A stretch of DNA of 64,000 nt from Paraliobacillus sp044383835 (GTDB lineage Bacteria; Bacillota; Bacilli; Bacillales; Amphibacillaceae): positions 21,429 to 85,428 of the forward strand of contig NZ_JBISEP010000010.1 in the NCBI RefSeq assembly GCF_044383835.1. Reading direction: 5' to 3'. Below the pieces are notes generated by a model. That model was not told the DNA's origin, searched no databases, and saw nothing but the letters and a program-made list of their open reading frames with translations. Both the position numbers and the translations under genes were made by a program. Shown here in pieces: positions 1 through 8,684 of the stretch. Position 1 is the first letter of the stretch; each line of letters opens with the position of its first letter.

Positions 1-303
1 TTCGCGAATGATCAAATCATCTAAGTCTAGTTGTTTTTGATTTAATATAGTTATCTCTATAGATGATACAGTTGTTCTTTGTTGATAACGCTGATCCAAT
101 TGTTTATTATTTTCTTCTAATGCTTTATAGTTTGATTTGATCTCTTGTAATTGCGCACGAAGCTCTAAGTTTTCTTCAACCCAACCTTCATAGAGTTGTC
201 CATACATATAAACAAAAACAAAGAAAGCAAGGATAGCTCCAACGAATGTTCCAGCTAAAAAGCGTTGCCAGCTCTCTCGTTTGTAAAAAGGTGGGATATG
301 CAT
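1..303 (-). CDS. ytrI: Sporulation membrane protein YtrI (partial, C-terminus outside window)
   Basis: Only the first 101 codons are present. They begin MHIPPFYKRESWQRF, followed by one hydrophobic segment (about residues 15-35, FLAGTFVGAILAFFVFVYMY) and a charged, coiled-coil-like stretch with repeated Glu, Gln and Asn. This is the topology of YtrI, a small bitopic protein needed for efficient sporulation in B. subtilis. The start overlaps the ytrH stop as TAATG, so translation is probably coupled. Identification rests on the N-terminal pattern plus its place in the ytrI-ytrH-dnaE block. The downstream part cannot be judged. Confidence 0.8.
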   Translation of the reverse strand, partial: MHIPPFYKRESWQRFLAGTFVGAILAFFVFVYMYGQLYEGWVEENLELRAQLQEIKSNYKALEENNKQLDQRYQQRTTVSSIEITILNQKQLDLDDLIIRE

Positions 304-635
304 TACTCAATTTCCTCTTGAATAAACCATTCTATAACAAGCAGAGCAGTTTGTACTCCGCCCATTGCAGTAATAATAATGATAATTTGTTTTAACATAT
401 CGATCGTTGATCCTTCAAAAATGCCTCTCTCAAAATTAGAGATGGCATCAAATGTTCCTCCAATTGCTGCAACAATCGCCCATATACGTAAGCTTTTTGC
501 AATCCTCCCCATTAAGGTAAGAGGAGGTTCTCCAGTTGCGAATGCTCCAATGCTTCCGATAAATGCACCACCGATAACGACACCTAGAGCAATGAAATAG
601 CATTGCATCATCGATCCAAGAAAGCGTTCTTCCAT
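303..635 (-). CDS. ytrH: Sporulation protein YtrH
   Basis: A 110-residue hydrophobic protein with three likely membrane segments (about residues 10-32, 50-64 and 82-104). The family is small and confined to spore formers; in B. subtilis ytrH and ytrI are co-transcribed in the mother cell and needed for efficient sporulation. Its biochemical activity is unknown. The ATG at 633-635 is preceded by AAAGGGG. It lies first in a two-gene unit with ytrI and is divergent from dnaE, as in B. subtilis. A sigma-E promoter would be expected in 636-827, but no convincing match was seen. Confidence 0.88.
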   Translation of the reverse strand: MEERFLGSMMQCYFIALGVVIGGAFIGSIGAFATGEPPLTLMGRIAKSLRIWAIVAAIGGTFDAISNFERGIFEGSTIDMLKQIIIIITAMGGVQTALLVIEWFIQEEIE

Positions 636-827
636 TATTACTGACCCCTTTATTTGAAAAAATAATGTGGCAAGTATAAACTAAAATTAATAGTTTTTTT
701 AAAAAATAATTGCTGTTGTTATAAAATATATGAAACAGATCAACAACGTATGTTATTGATTTTACGTAACGAAGGAATTAGTTATAATAATAGATAATCA
801 TGTCTGCAACGGAAAGAAGGGAATACA

Positions 828-3800
828 TTGGCATTTTCTCATTTATTTGTTCGTAGTGGTTATAGTTTTATGAAAAGTACAATTAAAATACCACAATTAA
901 TAGAAAAAGCAAAACAACATAATATGCAGGCTGTTGCATTAACAGATGAAATGGTGATGTATGGAGCAATTCATTTTTATCAGCTCGCTAAGCAAGCGGG
1001 GATAAAACCAGTTCTAGGTATGGTTGTCCATGTACATGAAGAAGATGGGCAGGCTTATTCTTGTATTACACTAGCTCGAAACATTAACGGGTACAAAAAT
1101 TTACTAAAGCTTAGTTCCTGGATACAGTTAGAAGAAAAAAAATCGATAACATTAGAAGAATTACAGCATTATATAGAAGATATCCGTGTTATTATACCTG
1201 TAAGTCATACGCGAATAGCTACAATGCTCGAGACAAATGATCAAGCGTCAATTGTGTTATACATAAAACATTGGAATGAATTATTAGGAACGAATGTGTA
1301 CGTAGGAGTACAAAGAAATGAACGAAAGCATTTTTCTATTTTAAAACAAGTAATGGAGGACTTACCTAATCAGGCTATTGCAATCAATGATGTGTGTTAT
1401 TTAGAAGAAGACGATTATCAAGCATATACGTGTTTGCAAGCAATGGATAAAGGCACAAAATGGTCTGTGAACGAAGATGCAACATGGAATAAGCAATATT
1501 TTTGCTCAGAAGAGGAACTGAAAACATGGTTTTTAGATTGGCCTGAGATTGTCAATGAGACAGATGAACTTGTTAGGGAATGTAACATCACATTGCCATT
1601 GTATGATCCTGTATTACCTAAATATCCTGTCGAAGAAAACCAATCAGCGGTTGAGCAATTAAGGAAGTTATGTGAACAGGCATTGCCGGTAAAATACCCC
1701 GATCCAAACGAAATAGTAAAAGCGCGTGTAAATCACGAATTAGCAGTAATTGAACAAATGCAGTTTAGTGATTATTTTTTAATTGTTTGGGATTTTATTG
1801 CTTATGCAAAAAACAACGGGATTATGGTTGGTCCAGGTCGTGGCTCAGCAGCAGGTTCAATTGTTGCTTACTTATTAGATATAACAGAAGTTGATCCGAT
1901 CGAGTATAATTTGCTTTTTGAAAGATTTCTAAATCCTGAGCGTGTGTCAATGCCTGATATAGATATTGATTTTTCTGATCATCGAAGAGATGAAGTGATT
2001 TCGTATGTTCGTGATAAATATGGGGAAAATCATGTAGCACAAATCGGAACGTTTGGGACTTTTGCGACTCGATCGATTATAAGAGAATTGGCAAAAATAA
2101 TGGATATATCAGCGGAAGACATTTCTTTTATTTTAAATGAAATTCCTAAACAAGGCACTTATTCCATAGCGAATAGTGTAAAAGCTTCACCAAATTTAAT
2201 CAACTATATTAAAGAGTCGTCCAAATTACAACGACTGTTTAAAATTGCCACAAAATTAGAAGGGTTACCACGACATTTATCTACTCATGCTGCAGGCTTA
2301 ATTATTAGTGAAGAACCTTTAGTTAATCGTGTAGCATTAACGAAAGGGCAGGAGGGCATCCATTTAACGCAATTTGCAATGCATGATGTAGAAGCTATCG
2401 GCTTGTTGAAAATTGACTTTTTAGGATTGAGAAACCTTTCATTAATTGAAAAAATTGTACACTCAATCAAAAAATATGAAAACATACAAATTAAATTAAA
2501 CGAACTCCCACTTCATGATATGAAAACATTTACTTTGTTACAACAGGCATTTACAAATGGAGTGTTTCAATTAGAATCACAAGGTATGCAACAAGTACTT
2601 CGTAAATTAAAACCTACAGCATTTGAAGATATTGTTGCAGTAAATGCACTTTATCGTCCAGGTCCTATGGAGTTTATTCCTACTTATATAAATCGTAAAC
2701 ATGGTAAAGACAAAATCGACTATTTACATCCAGATTTAGAACCCATTTTAGCATCTACCTATGGTGTATTAGTTTATCAAGAACAAATAATGCAAATTGC
2801 CAATCAATTAGCAGGATTTTCACTTGGACAAGCAGACATTCTTCGTAGAGCAGTAAGTAAAAAGAATAAGGATGAAATGAACCAATTGGAACATGCTTTT
2901 GTACAAGGCTGTAAAAATAATGGCTACCGTTCTGATTTAGCACAAAATTTGTTTGCATGGATTGTTCGTTTTTCTAATTATGGCTTTAACCGAAGTCACG
3001 CAGTAGCATATAGTAAAATTTCTTATCAATTGGCATATTTGAAAGCCCATTATCCAACTTATTTTATTGCAGAAGTACTAAGCAGTGTAACCGGACATCA
3101 GGATAAAATAAGGTTATATATATATGAAGCAAAAATGCTTGATATAAAAGTATTACCACCATCAATTAATAAAAGTTTTGGCAAATTTAGTGTTGCTAAG
3201 CATGATATCCGAATGGGATTAGGGGCAATCAAAGGGGTTGGATATCAAGTTGTTAAAGAAATTGTTCACGTTCGGAAGAATAAGCCTTTCACTAGTTTAT
3301 TTGATTTTTGTATGCGTGTTTCTTTGAAAACAGTGAACCGGTCTGTAATAGAATCTCTTATTTTAGTTGGAGCCTTTGACGAATTGTTAGGTGATCGAGC
3401 ATCGTTGTTAGCTACAATTGATCAAGCATTGGAACAAGCAGAACTTTTCAATGAATTTGCAGATCAATCCTCTTTTTTCGAGAATGAGCTAGAATTAGAT
3501 GATGACTATGTTAAGGTAGTACCTTTTACAACGATTCAACAATTAAATGCTGAAAAAGAATTATTAGGCGTGTATGTTTCAAATCATCCACTTTTATCAT
3601 ATCGAAAACAATTAAACAAACAGGGATATTTAGTTTTGACAAACGTGAAAGATCATATAGGTGAAAGAAACAACAAAATGGTTGGAATTGTTCAAAACAT
3701 TAAGGTAATACGGACAAAAAGAGGAGAGCGTATGGCTTTTTTAACTATATCTGATGAGTCTTATGAATTAGACGCAGTAATATTTCCAGATCAATACCGT

Positions 3801-4157
3801 CAAGTGAAAAAATGGTTGAGAGAAGAAATGTTTATTGAGATAAAAGGTAAAATTGAATGTCGAAATGGTAAGACGCAAATCCTAATTTCTAAGGCGAATC
3901 CTTTTGATTTCTCAACAATAGATAAAGATAATTCCCGAATATATATTAAGGTTGATGCACAAGAGGAAACCGATGCTTTACAAAAGTTAGCGGAAATAGC
4001 AAAAAAATATCCAGGGAAATCAGAAGTAATGATTTATCATGCTCCCAAAGGAAGAACATACCAATTAACGTCTTATTATGATTTATCATTAGAAGAAAGT
4101 TGTTTGTCGTCATTATACGACATGTTTGGTCGAGAACGTGTTGTAGTAAAAAAATAA
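828..4157 (+). CDS. dnaE: DNA polymerase III alpha subunit DnaE
   Basis: A 1109-residue replicative polymerase of the DnaE type, close to the B. subtilis length (1115). In Firmicutes it extends RNA primers before handing over to PolC. Domain order is an N-terminal PHP domain, the Pol IIIalpha catalytic core with PDIDIDFSD (Asp 377 and Asp 379 are the expected metal ligands), a finger/helix-hairpin-helix region around residues 800-870, and a C-terminal OB fold. The PHP start reads FVRSGYS instead of a metal-binding HxH motif, so the PHP site is probably not catalytic. The start is TTG at 828 with GAAAGAAGGG a few bases upstream; no ATG fits better. Confidence 0.97.
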   Translation: MAFSHLFVRSGYSFMKSTIKIPQLIEKAKQHNMQAVALTDEMVMYGAIHFYQLAKQAGIKPVLGMVVHVHEEDGQAYSCITLARNINGYKNLLKLSSWIQLEEKKSITLEELQHYIEDIRVIIPVSHTRIATMLETNDQASIVLYIKHWNELLGTNVYVGVQRNERKHFSILKQVMEDLPNQAIAINDVCYLEEDDYQAYTCLQAMDKGTKWSVNEDATWNKQYFCSEEELKTWFLDWPEIVNETDELVRECNITLPLYDPVLPKYPVEENQSAVEQLRKLCEQALPVKYPDPNEIVKARVNHELAVIEQMQFSDYFLIVWDFIAYAKNNGIMVGPGRGSAAGSIVAYLLDITEVDPIEYNLLFERFLNPERVSMPDIDIDFSDHRRDEVISYVRDKYGENHVAQIGTFGTFATRSIIRELAKIMDISAEDISFILNEIPKQGTYSIANSVKASPNLINYIKESSKLQRLFKIATKLEGLPRHLSTHAAGLIISEEPLVNRVALTKGQEGIHLTQFAMHDVEAIGLLKIDFLGLRNLSLIEKIVHSIKKYENIQIKLNELPLHDMKTFTLLQQAFTNGVFQLESQGMQQVLRKLKPTAFEDIVAVNALYRPGPMEFIPTYINRKHGKDKIDYLHPDLEPILASTYGVLVYQEQIMQIANQLAGFSLGQADILRRAVSKKNKDEMNQLEHAFVQGCKNNGYRSDLAQNLFAWIVRFSNYGFNRSHAVAYSKISYQLAYLKAHYPTYFIAEVLSSVTGHQDKIRLYIYEAKMLDIKVLPPSINKSFGKFSVAKHDIRMGLGAIKGVGYQVVKEIVHVRKNKPFTSLFDFCMRVSLKTVNRSVIESLILVGAFDELLGDRASLLATIDQALEQAELFNEFADQSSFFENELELDDDYVKVVPFTTIQQLNAEKELLGVYVSNHPLLSYRKQLNKQGYLVLTNVKDHIGERNNKMVGIVQNIKVIRTKRGERMAFLTISDESYELDAVIFPDQYRQVKKWLREEMFIEIKGKIECRNGKTQILISKANPFDFSTIDKDNSRIYIKVDAQEETDALQKLAEIAKKYPGKSEVMIYHAPKGRTYQLTSYYDLSLEESCLSSLYDMFGRERVVVKK

Positions 4158-4182
4158 AAGGAAATGGGTATTCAGTTAGAAC

Positions 4183-4210
4183 TTTACAGGCATCTTCGAT
4201 CTGCTATAAT
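4183..4210 (+). promoter_or_regulatory. Sigma-A-type promoter for malic enzyme gene
   Basis: TTTACA at 4183-4188 and TATAAT at 4205-4210 are separated by 16 bp, with a TG extension before the -10 (TGCTATAAT). It lies just after dnaE and about 115 bp before the malic enzyme start, so that gene need not depend on dnaE transcription. Called by consensus only. Confidence 0.65.
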
Positions 4211-4325
4211 GGAATAGTTATTTGTATGATAATATATGAACGATATTGTCTTTATTTTAAACCGTTAGCAAGAAAAAGGTGTGCATGTTTCTTGTGATAA
4301 ATTTCTTTAAAAGGAGAACGCTAGT

Positions 4326-5504
4326 ATGTCTACGTTAAAAGATCAAGCTTTAGTAATGCATCAAAGATATAAAGGAAAGCTATCCGTTCAATCAAAGGTA
4401 GCAATCAAGACTCAAGATGACCTGAGTCTTGCATATTCACCGGGAGTAGCAGAGCCTTGTAAACAAATTGCTGAAAATGATAATTTAGCGTATACCTACA
4501 CTATGAAATCAAATATGGTAGGTGTAATTACGGATGGTTCAGCTGTTTTAGGCTTAGGAAACATTGGGGCTCAGGCTGCTTTGCCTGTAATGGAAGGTAA
4601 AGCAATCTTATTTAAAAATTTTGCGAATGTTGATGCTTTTCCTATTTGCCTTGATACACAAAACGTAGATGAAGTGATACAAACTGTAAAATTAATAGCT
4701 CCGACATTTGGAGGAATTAATTTAGAAGATATTTCTGCCCCGAATTGTTTCTATATTGAAGAAACTTTAAAAAAAGAATTAGACATCCCTGTTTTTCATG
4801 ATGATCAGCATGGTACAGCAATTGTCACCGTTGCAGGTTTATTTAATGCCCTTCGTTTAGTTCAAAAAAGTTTTGAAACCATTAAAGTTGTCGTGAATGG
4901 GGCAGGGGCAGCAGGTGTCGCTATTGTGAAATTACTTGATTATTTTGGAGTCAAAGATATTATTCTATGTGACTCAAAAGGTGCGATTTATCAAGGAAGA
5001 GAATCAGGTATGAACGCAATCAAAGAAGACATTGCAACTTACACAAATCGCTCCTGTCAAAAAGGTAATCTAGCAAAGGTGATGCAAGGAGCCGATGTAT
5101 TTATCGGTGTGTCACTCGGAGATCTAGTTTCAGAAACGATGATACAAACGATGAGTGAACAGCCAATTGTGTTTGCGATGGCAAACCCAGATCCTGAAAT
5201 AAAACCAGAATTGGCAATAAAAGCAGGTGCATATATTGTAGGTACAGGTCGATCTGATTATCCGAACCAAGTAAATAATGTTTTAGCATTCCCTGGGGTA
5301 TTCAGAGGTGCGCTAGATGTACAAGCATCAGATATAAATGAGGAAATGAAAGTGGCGGCAGTGAAAGCAATTGCCACTCTAATCGATGAGGAAGATTTAC
5401 ACCCCGAATATGTTATCCCAAATCCATTTGACGATCGAGTGTCTTCGAGAGTTGCTCAAGCAGTGGCGGAAGCAGCGATACAATCTGGTGTAGCAAGACA
5501 ATAA
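4326..5504 (+). CDS. ytsJ: NAD(P)-dependent malic enzyme (YtsJ type)
   Basis: A 392-residue protein of the short bacterial malic enzyme class that decarboxylates malate to pyruvate while reducing NAD(P). Visible signatures are YSPGVAEPC near the N-terminus, the metal-site stretch HDDQHGTAIVTVAG around residues 160-170, and the Rossmann loop NGAGAAGVAI near residue 190. It has the same dnaE-downstream position as B. subtilis ytsJ, which favours NADP. Start ATG 4326 follows AAAGGAGA. It has its own promoter. Coenzyme preference is inferred from homology. Confidence 0.93.
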   Translation: MSTLKDQALVMHQRYKGKLSVQSKVAIKTQDDLSLAYSPGVAEPCKQIAENDNLAYTYTMKSNMVGVITDGSAVLGLGNIGAQAALPVMEGKAILFKNFANVDAFPICLDTQNVDEVIQTVKLIAPTFGGINLEDISAPNCFYIEETLKKELDIPVFHDDQHGTAIVTVAGLFNALRLVQKSFETIKVVVNGAGAAGVAIVKLLDYFGVKDIILCDSKGAIYQGRESGMNAIKEDIATYTNRSCQKGNLAKVMQGADVFIGVSLGDLVSETMIQTMSEQPIVFAMANPDPEIKPELAIKAGAYIVGTGRSDYPNQVNNVLAFPGVFRGALDVQASDINEEMKVAAVKAIATLIDEEDLHPEYVIPNPFDDRVSSRVAQAVAEAAIQSGVARQ

Positions 5505-5554
5505 AAAATATTCCTCTATGTCGATTATTTACAGCAGAATTAATAATAAAATTA

Positions 5555-5574
5555 CAAATGATATATATCATTTG
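5555..5574. promoter_or_regulatory. 20-bp perfect palindrome upstream of accDA
   Basis: CAAATGATATATATCATTTG is a perfect inverted repeat with no spacer, 57 bp before the accD start. It is not followed by a T run, so it is more like an operator than a terminator. It does not resemble the FapR operator as I know it. The binding protein is unknown. Confidence 0.4.
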
Positions 5575-5630
5575 AAAACATATACTAAAAAAGACGTTTT
5601 GTTAATTTGTATAGATAGGAGGAATTATCC

Positions 5631-6494
5631 TTGCTAATAAAAAACTTTTTTGTGAAGAAGAAAAAGTATGCCTCTATTCCAAGTGAGAAGGCTAAACAAG
5701 AGATTCCACAAGGTTTAATGCAAAAATGTGAAGATTGCCAGAAGATATTTTATATAAAAGAATGGTTGAAACATTTAAATGTATGTCCGGAATGTGGTTA
5801 CCATCATAAATTACCAGCATATGACCGGATTAATAGTTTAATGGATGAAGGTACATTTGAAGAATGGGAGCAGCATGTCACATCAAAAAATCCACTAAAC
5901 TTCCCGAGTTATGAAGAAAAGCTAAAAAAAGATAAAGAAAAAACAGATCTAGTAGAAGCAGTTGTCACTGGTAAGGGGAAAATTGATGGCTATTCTACTG
6001 CAATTGCAGTAATGGATGCTCGTTTTAGAATGGGGAGCATGGGTTCAGTAGTAGGAGACAAAATTGCTAAAGCAATTGAACGAGCAAGAGAATTACAAAT
6101 TCCAATTATACTATTTACCGCATCGGGTGGAGCTAGAATGCAAGAAGGAATGATTAGTCTGATGCAGATGGCTAAAACTTCTATTGCTGTTGAACGATTC
6201 CACCAATCAGGAGGGTGTATGATTGTAGTAATGACAAATCCAACAACAGGAGGAGTTTCTGCTAGTTTTGCTTCTATAGGTGACTATCAATTTGCAGAAC
6301 CTGGAGCATTAATAGGTTTTGCAGGAAGAAGAATTATTGAGCAAACAATAAGAGAAAAGCTACCGAAAGATTTTCAAACGGCAGAATTTCAACTTGAGCA
6401 TGGTCAAATCGATAAAGTAATACCTAGAAGTGAATTAAAGCAAAGTTTGTCTGCTATATTAGATCTTCATCAAGTTAGGGGCGATCAAACTTGA
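5631..6494 (+). CDS. accD: Acetyl-CoA carboxylase carboxyltransferase subunit beta
   Basis: A 287-residue subunit that with AccA moves the carboxyl group from biotin-BCCP to acetyl-CoA, giving malonyl-CoA for fatty-acid synthesis. An N-terminal zinc ribbon is visible (Cys 33, 36, 52 and 55), followed by the crotonase-like carboxyltransferase fold with GGARMQEG and the GGVSASFA oxyanion region. The TTG start at 5631 is placed by AGGAGG seven bases upstream. Its TGA overlaps the accA TTG by four bases, so the subunits are translationally coupled. Confidence 0.96.
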   Translation: MLIKNFFVKKKKYASIPSEKAKQEIPQGLMQKCEDCQKIFYIKEWLKHLNVCPECGYHHKLPAYDRINSLMDEGTFEEWEQHVTSKNPLNFPSYEEKLKKDKEKTDLVEAVVTGKGKIDGYSTAIAVMDARFRMGSMGSVVGDKIAKAIERARELQIPIILFTASGGARMQEGMISLMQMAKTSIAVERFHQSGGCMIVVMTNPTTGGVSASFASIGDYQFAEPGALIGFAGRRIIEQTIREKLPKDFQTAEFQLEHGQIDKVIPRSELKQSLSAILDLHQVRGDQT

Positions 6495-7441
6495 AGCAAG
6501 TACTAGAATTTGAAAAACCAATTGTAGAACTTAGAGAAAAAATTAGTGAGCTAAAAAAACTAACAAAAGGTAGTGAAATGGATTTATCTAGTGAAATACA
6601 AACATTAGAAAAAAGATTAGAGAAATTAGAATCGGATATCTATAGTAATTTAAACCCATGGGAAAGGGTTCAAATTGCAAGACATGCCAACCGCCCAACA
6701 ACACTAGATTATGTGAACTTGATTTTTACTGATTTTATTGAATTACATGGGGATCGTTTATTTGGTGATGATCCATCTATTGTAACTGGTATCGCGAAAT
6801 TCCATGACATGCCAGTAACTATCATTGGACATCAACGAGGGAAGAATACAAAAGATAATATTTATCGGAATTTTGGTAGTCCGCATCCAGAAGGGTATCG
6901 AAAGGCATTAAGACAGATGAAGCTAGCTGCGAAATTTAATCGTCCAATCATTACTTTTATTGATACAAAAGGGGCGCATCCTGGTAAAGCGGCAGAAGAA
7001 AGGGGACAAAGTGAAGCCATTGCTCGCAATTTGATGGAGATGGGGGCATTACAAGTACCCATTATATCTGTAGTTATTGGAGAAGGTGGTAGTGGAGGAG
7101 CGCTAGCAATTGGTGTGGCGGATCAACTGCATATGCTAGAAAACGCTACATATTCTGTTATTTCTCCAGAGGGTGGGGCAAGTATTCTTTGGAAGGATTC
7201 AAAATACGCAGAGAAGGCGGCAGAATCTTTAAAAATTACTGCATCAGATTTGAAAAAACTACAAATAATTGATCAAGTTATTCCTGAACCACAAGGTGGT
7301 GCGCATCGGGATGAACAAAATCAAGCGGAGCAAATTGCTAAGTACATTAAACAGTCGTTGACGGAATTAAAACAGCTAACACCAGAGGAATTAATTGAAA
7401 AAAGATGGGAAAAATATAAAGCAATTGGGTTGACTGAATAA
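6491..7441 (+). CDS. accA: Acetyl-CoA carboxylase carboxyltransferase subunit alpha
   Basis: A 316-residue partner of AccD. The N-terminal third is helical (about residues 1-55), followed by a crotonase-type domain with GHQRGK, TKGAHPGKAAEERGQ and GEGGSGGALAIGVAD, typical carboxyltransferase alpha sequences. It starts with TTG inside the TTGA overlap with accD, giving stoichiometric coupling. The length matches the family. No terminator was seen directly after it. Confidence 0.96.
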   Translation: MKQVLEFEKPIVELREKISELKKLTKGSEMDLSSEIQTLEKRLEKLESDIYSNLNPWERVQIARHANRPTTLDYVNLIFTDFIELHGDRLFGDDPSIVTGIAKFHDMPVTIIGHQRGKNTKDNIYRNFGSPHPEGYRKALRQMKLAAKFNRPIITFIDTKGAHPGKAAEERGQSEAIARNLMEMGALQVPIISVVIGEGGSGGALAIGVADQLHMLENATYSVISPEGGASILWKDSKYAEKAAESLKITASDLKKLQIIDQVIPEPQGGAHRDEQNQAEQIAKYIKQSLTELKQLTPEELIEKRWEKYKAIGLTE

Positions 7442-7628
7442 TTCTTAATTAGCTATAATCTTTTCTCTATTACGATTTGTGTATCGATTTTTCTAAGTGT
7501 TTTTGAATAATTAATGAAAATCCTATAGAAAAGCAGTGAATTGTTGTATTTAGGGGTGAGATTATTCTCTCTTTCATGTATAATTTGATATGGAATCAAC
7601 CATACTTTTTATTTATGCGTGTCTACAT

Positions 7629-7644
7629 TTGTACAAGTGTACAA
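7629..7644. promoter_or_regulatory. Inverted repeat before pfkA
   Basis: TTGTAC-AAGT-GTACAA lies between a TATAAT-like -10 at 7579-7584 and the pfkA ribosome-binding site. It could be an operator or a small leader hairpin. No known factor is assigned. Confidence 0.3.
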
Positions 7645-7669
7645 GAATTTTTTAGTTGAGGTGATTAAG

Positions 7670-8629
7670 ATGAAAAAAATCGGAATTTTAACTAGTGGAG
7701 GTGACGCTCCAGGAATGAATGCCGCTATTCGTGCCGTTGTACGAAAAGCGATTTTTCATGAGATGGAGGTTTACGGAATCTATAATGGCTATCAAGGGTT
7801 AATGGAAGGTAACATTAAACAATTAGGCATCGGCTCTGTTGGTGATATTATACAACGAGGTGGGACTATTCTATATTCCGCACGATCTGAAGCATTTAAG
7901 ACAGAAGCAGGTCAAGAAAAAGCAATTGAACAATTAAACAAATTCGGTATTGAAGGCTTAATTGTTATAGGTGGGGACGGTTCTTTTCAGGGTGCTGTGA
8001 AGTTAACTGAAAAGGGATACCCTTGTATTGGTGTGCCTGGTACAATCGATAATGATATTACCGGTACTGATTTCACAATTGGATTTGACACAGCATTAAA
8101 TACTATCATTGATGCGATTGATAAGATTCGTGACACGGCCACCTCGCATGAGCGTACATACGTCATTGAAGTGATGGGAAGAGATGCTGGCGATTTAGCG
8201 CTATGGGCTGGTTTAGCTGATGGTGCAGAGAGTATTCTAATTCCTGAAAAACCTCATGATTTTGATATGGTCATTGACCGTTTACAAAAAGGGCAGCAAC
8301 GAGGTAAAAAACACAGTATTATTGTTCTTGCTGAAGGTGTCGGCAACGGAATGGACCTTGGAAATAGAATTCAAGAAGCAACGGATATGGAAACAAGAGT
8401 GACTGTATTGGGACATATTCAACGTGGTGGTAGACCTACAGGGTTTGACCGCGTTTTAGCAAGTCGTCTTGGTGCTAAAGCAGTTGATCTACTGCTGGAT
8501 GGGAAAGCAGGACGTATGGTAGGTATTGAAAACAACAAATTGATTGACCATGATATTAAGCATATACTGACAAGCAAACATGAATTAGACATGGACATGG
8601 TTCATTTAGCAAATCAATTATCTATCTAA
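7670..8629 (+). CDS. pfkA: 6-phosphofructokinase
   Basis: ATP-dependent phosphofructokinase of 319 residues, the standard bacterial length. It commits fructose-6-phosphate to glycolysis. Signatures include GGDAPGMNAAIRAVVRKA at the ATP site, GGDGSFQGA, and GTIDNDI with the catalytic aspartates around residues 125-129. The ATG at 7670 follows GAGGTGATTAAG and gives the family N-terminus MKKIGILTSGGDAPG; an in-frame upstream GTG at 7619 would add 17 atypical residues. It pairs with pyk 55 bp downstream. Confidence 0.97.
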   Translation: MKKIGILTSGGDAPGMNAAIRAVVRKAIFHEMEVYGIYNGYQGLMEGNIKQLGIGSVGDIIQRGGTILYSARSEAFKTEAGQEKAIEQLNKFGIEGLIVIGGDGSFQGAVKLTEKGYPCIGVPGTIDNDITGTDFTIGFDTALNTIIDAIDKIRDTATSHERTYVIEVMGRDAGDLALWAGLADGAESILIPEKPHDFDMVIDRLQKGQQRGKKHSIIVLAEGVGNGMDLGNRIQEATDMETRVTVLGHIQRGGRPTGFDRVLASRLGAKAVDLLLDGKAGRMVGIENNKLIDHDIKHILTSKHELDMDMVHLANQLSI

Positions 8630-8684
8630 TTCATGCCAGACTAAATTGTTATTAGGTTGCATATCTTAAGGAGGAAATTTTACA

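Noticed and set aside
379..600. Plus-strand ORF inside ytrH
   Set aside because: It is fully antisense to a recognised sporulation gene and has no family features.
5505..5630. FapR operator upstream of accDA
   Set aside because: I looked for the FapR-type TTAGTACCTAGTCTTA pattern and found none; only an unrelated 20-bp palindrome is present.
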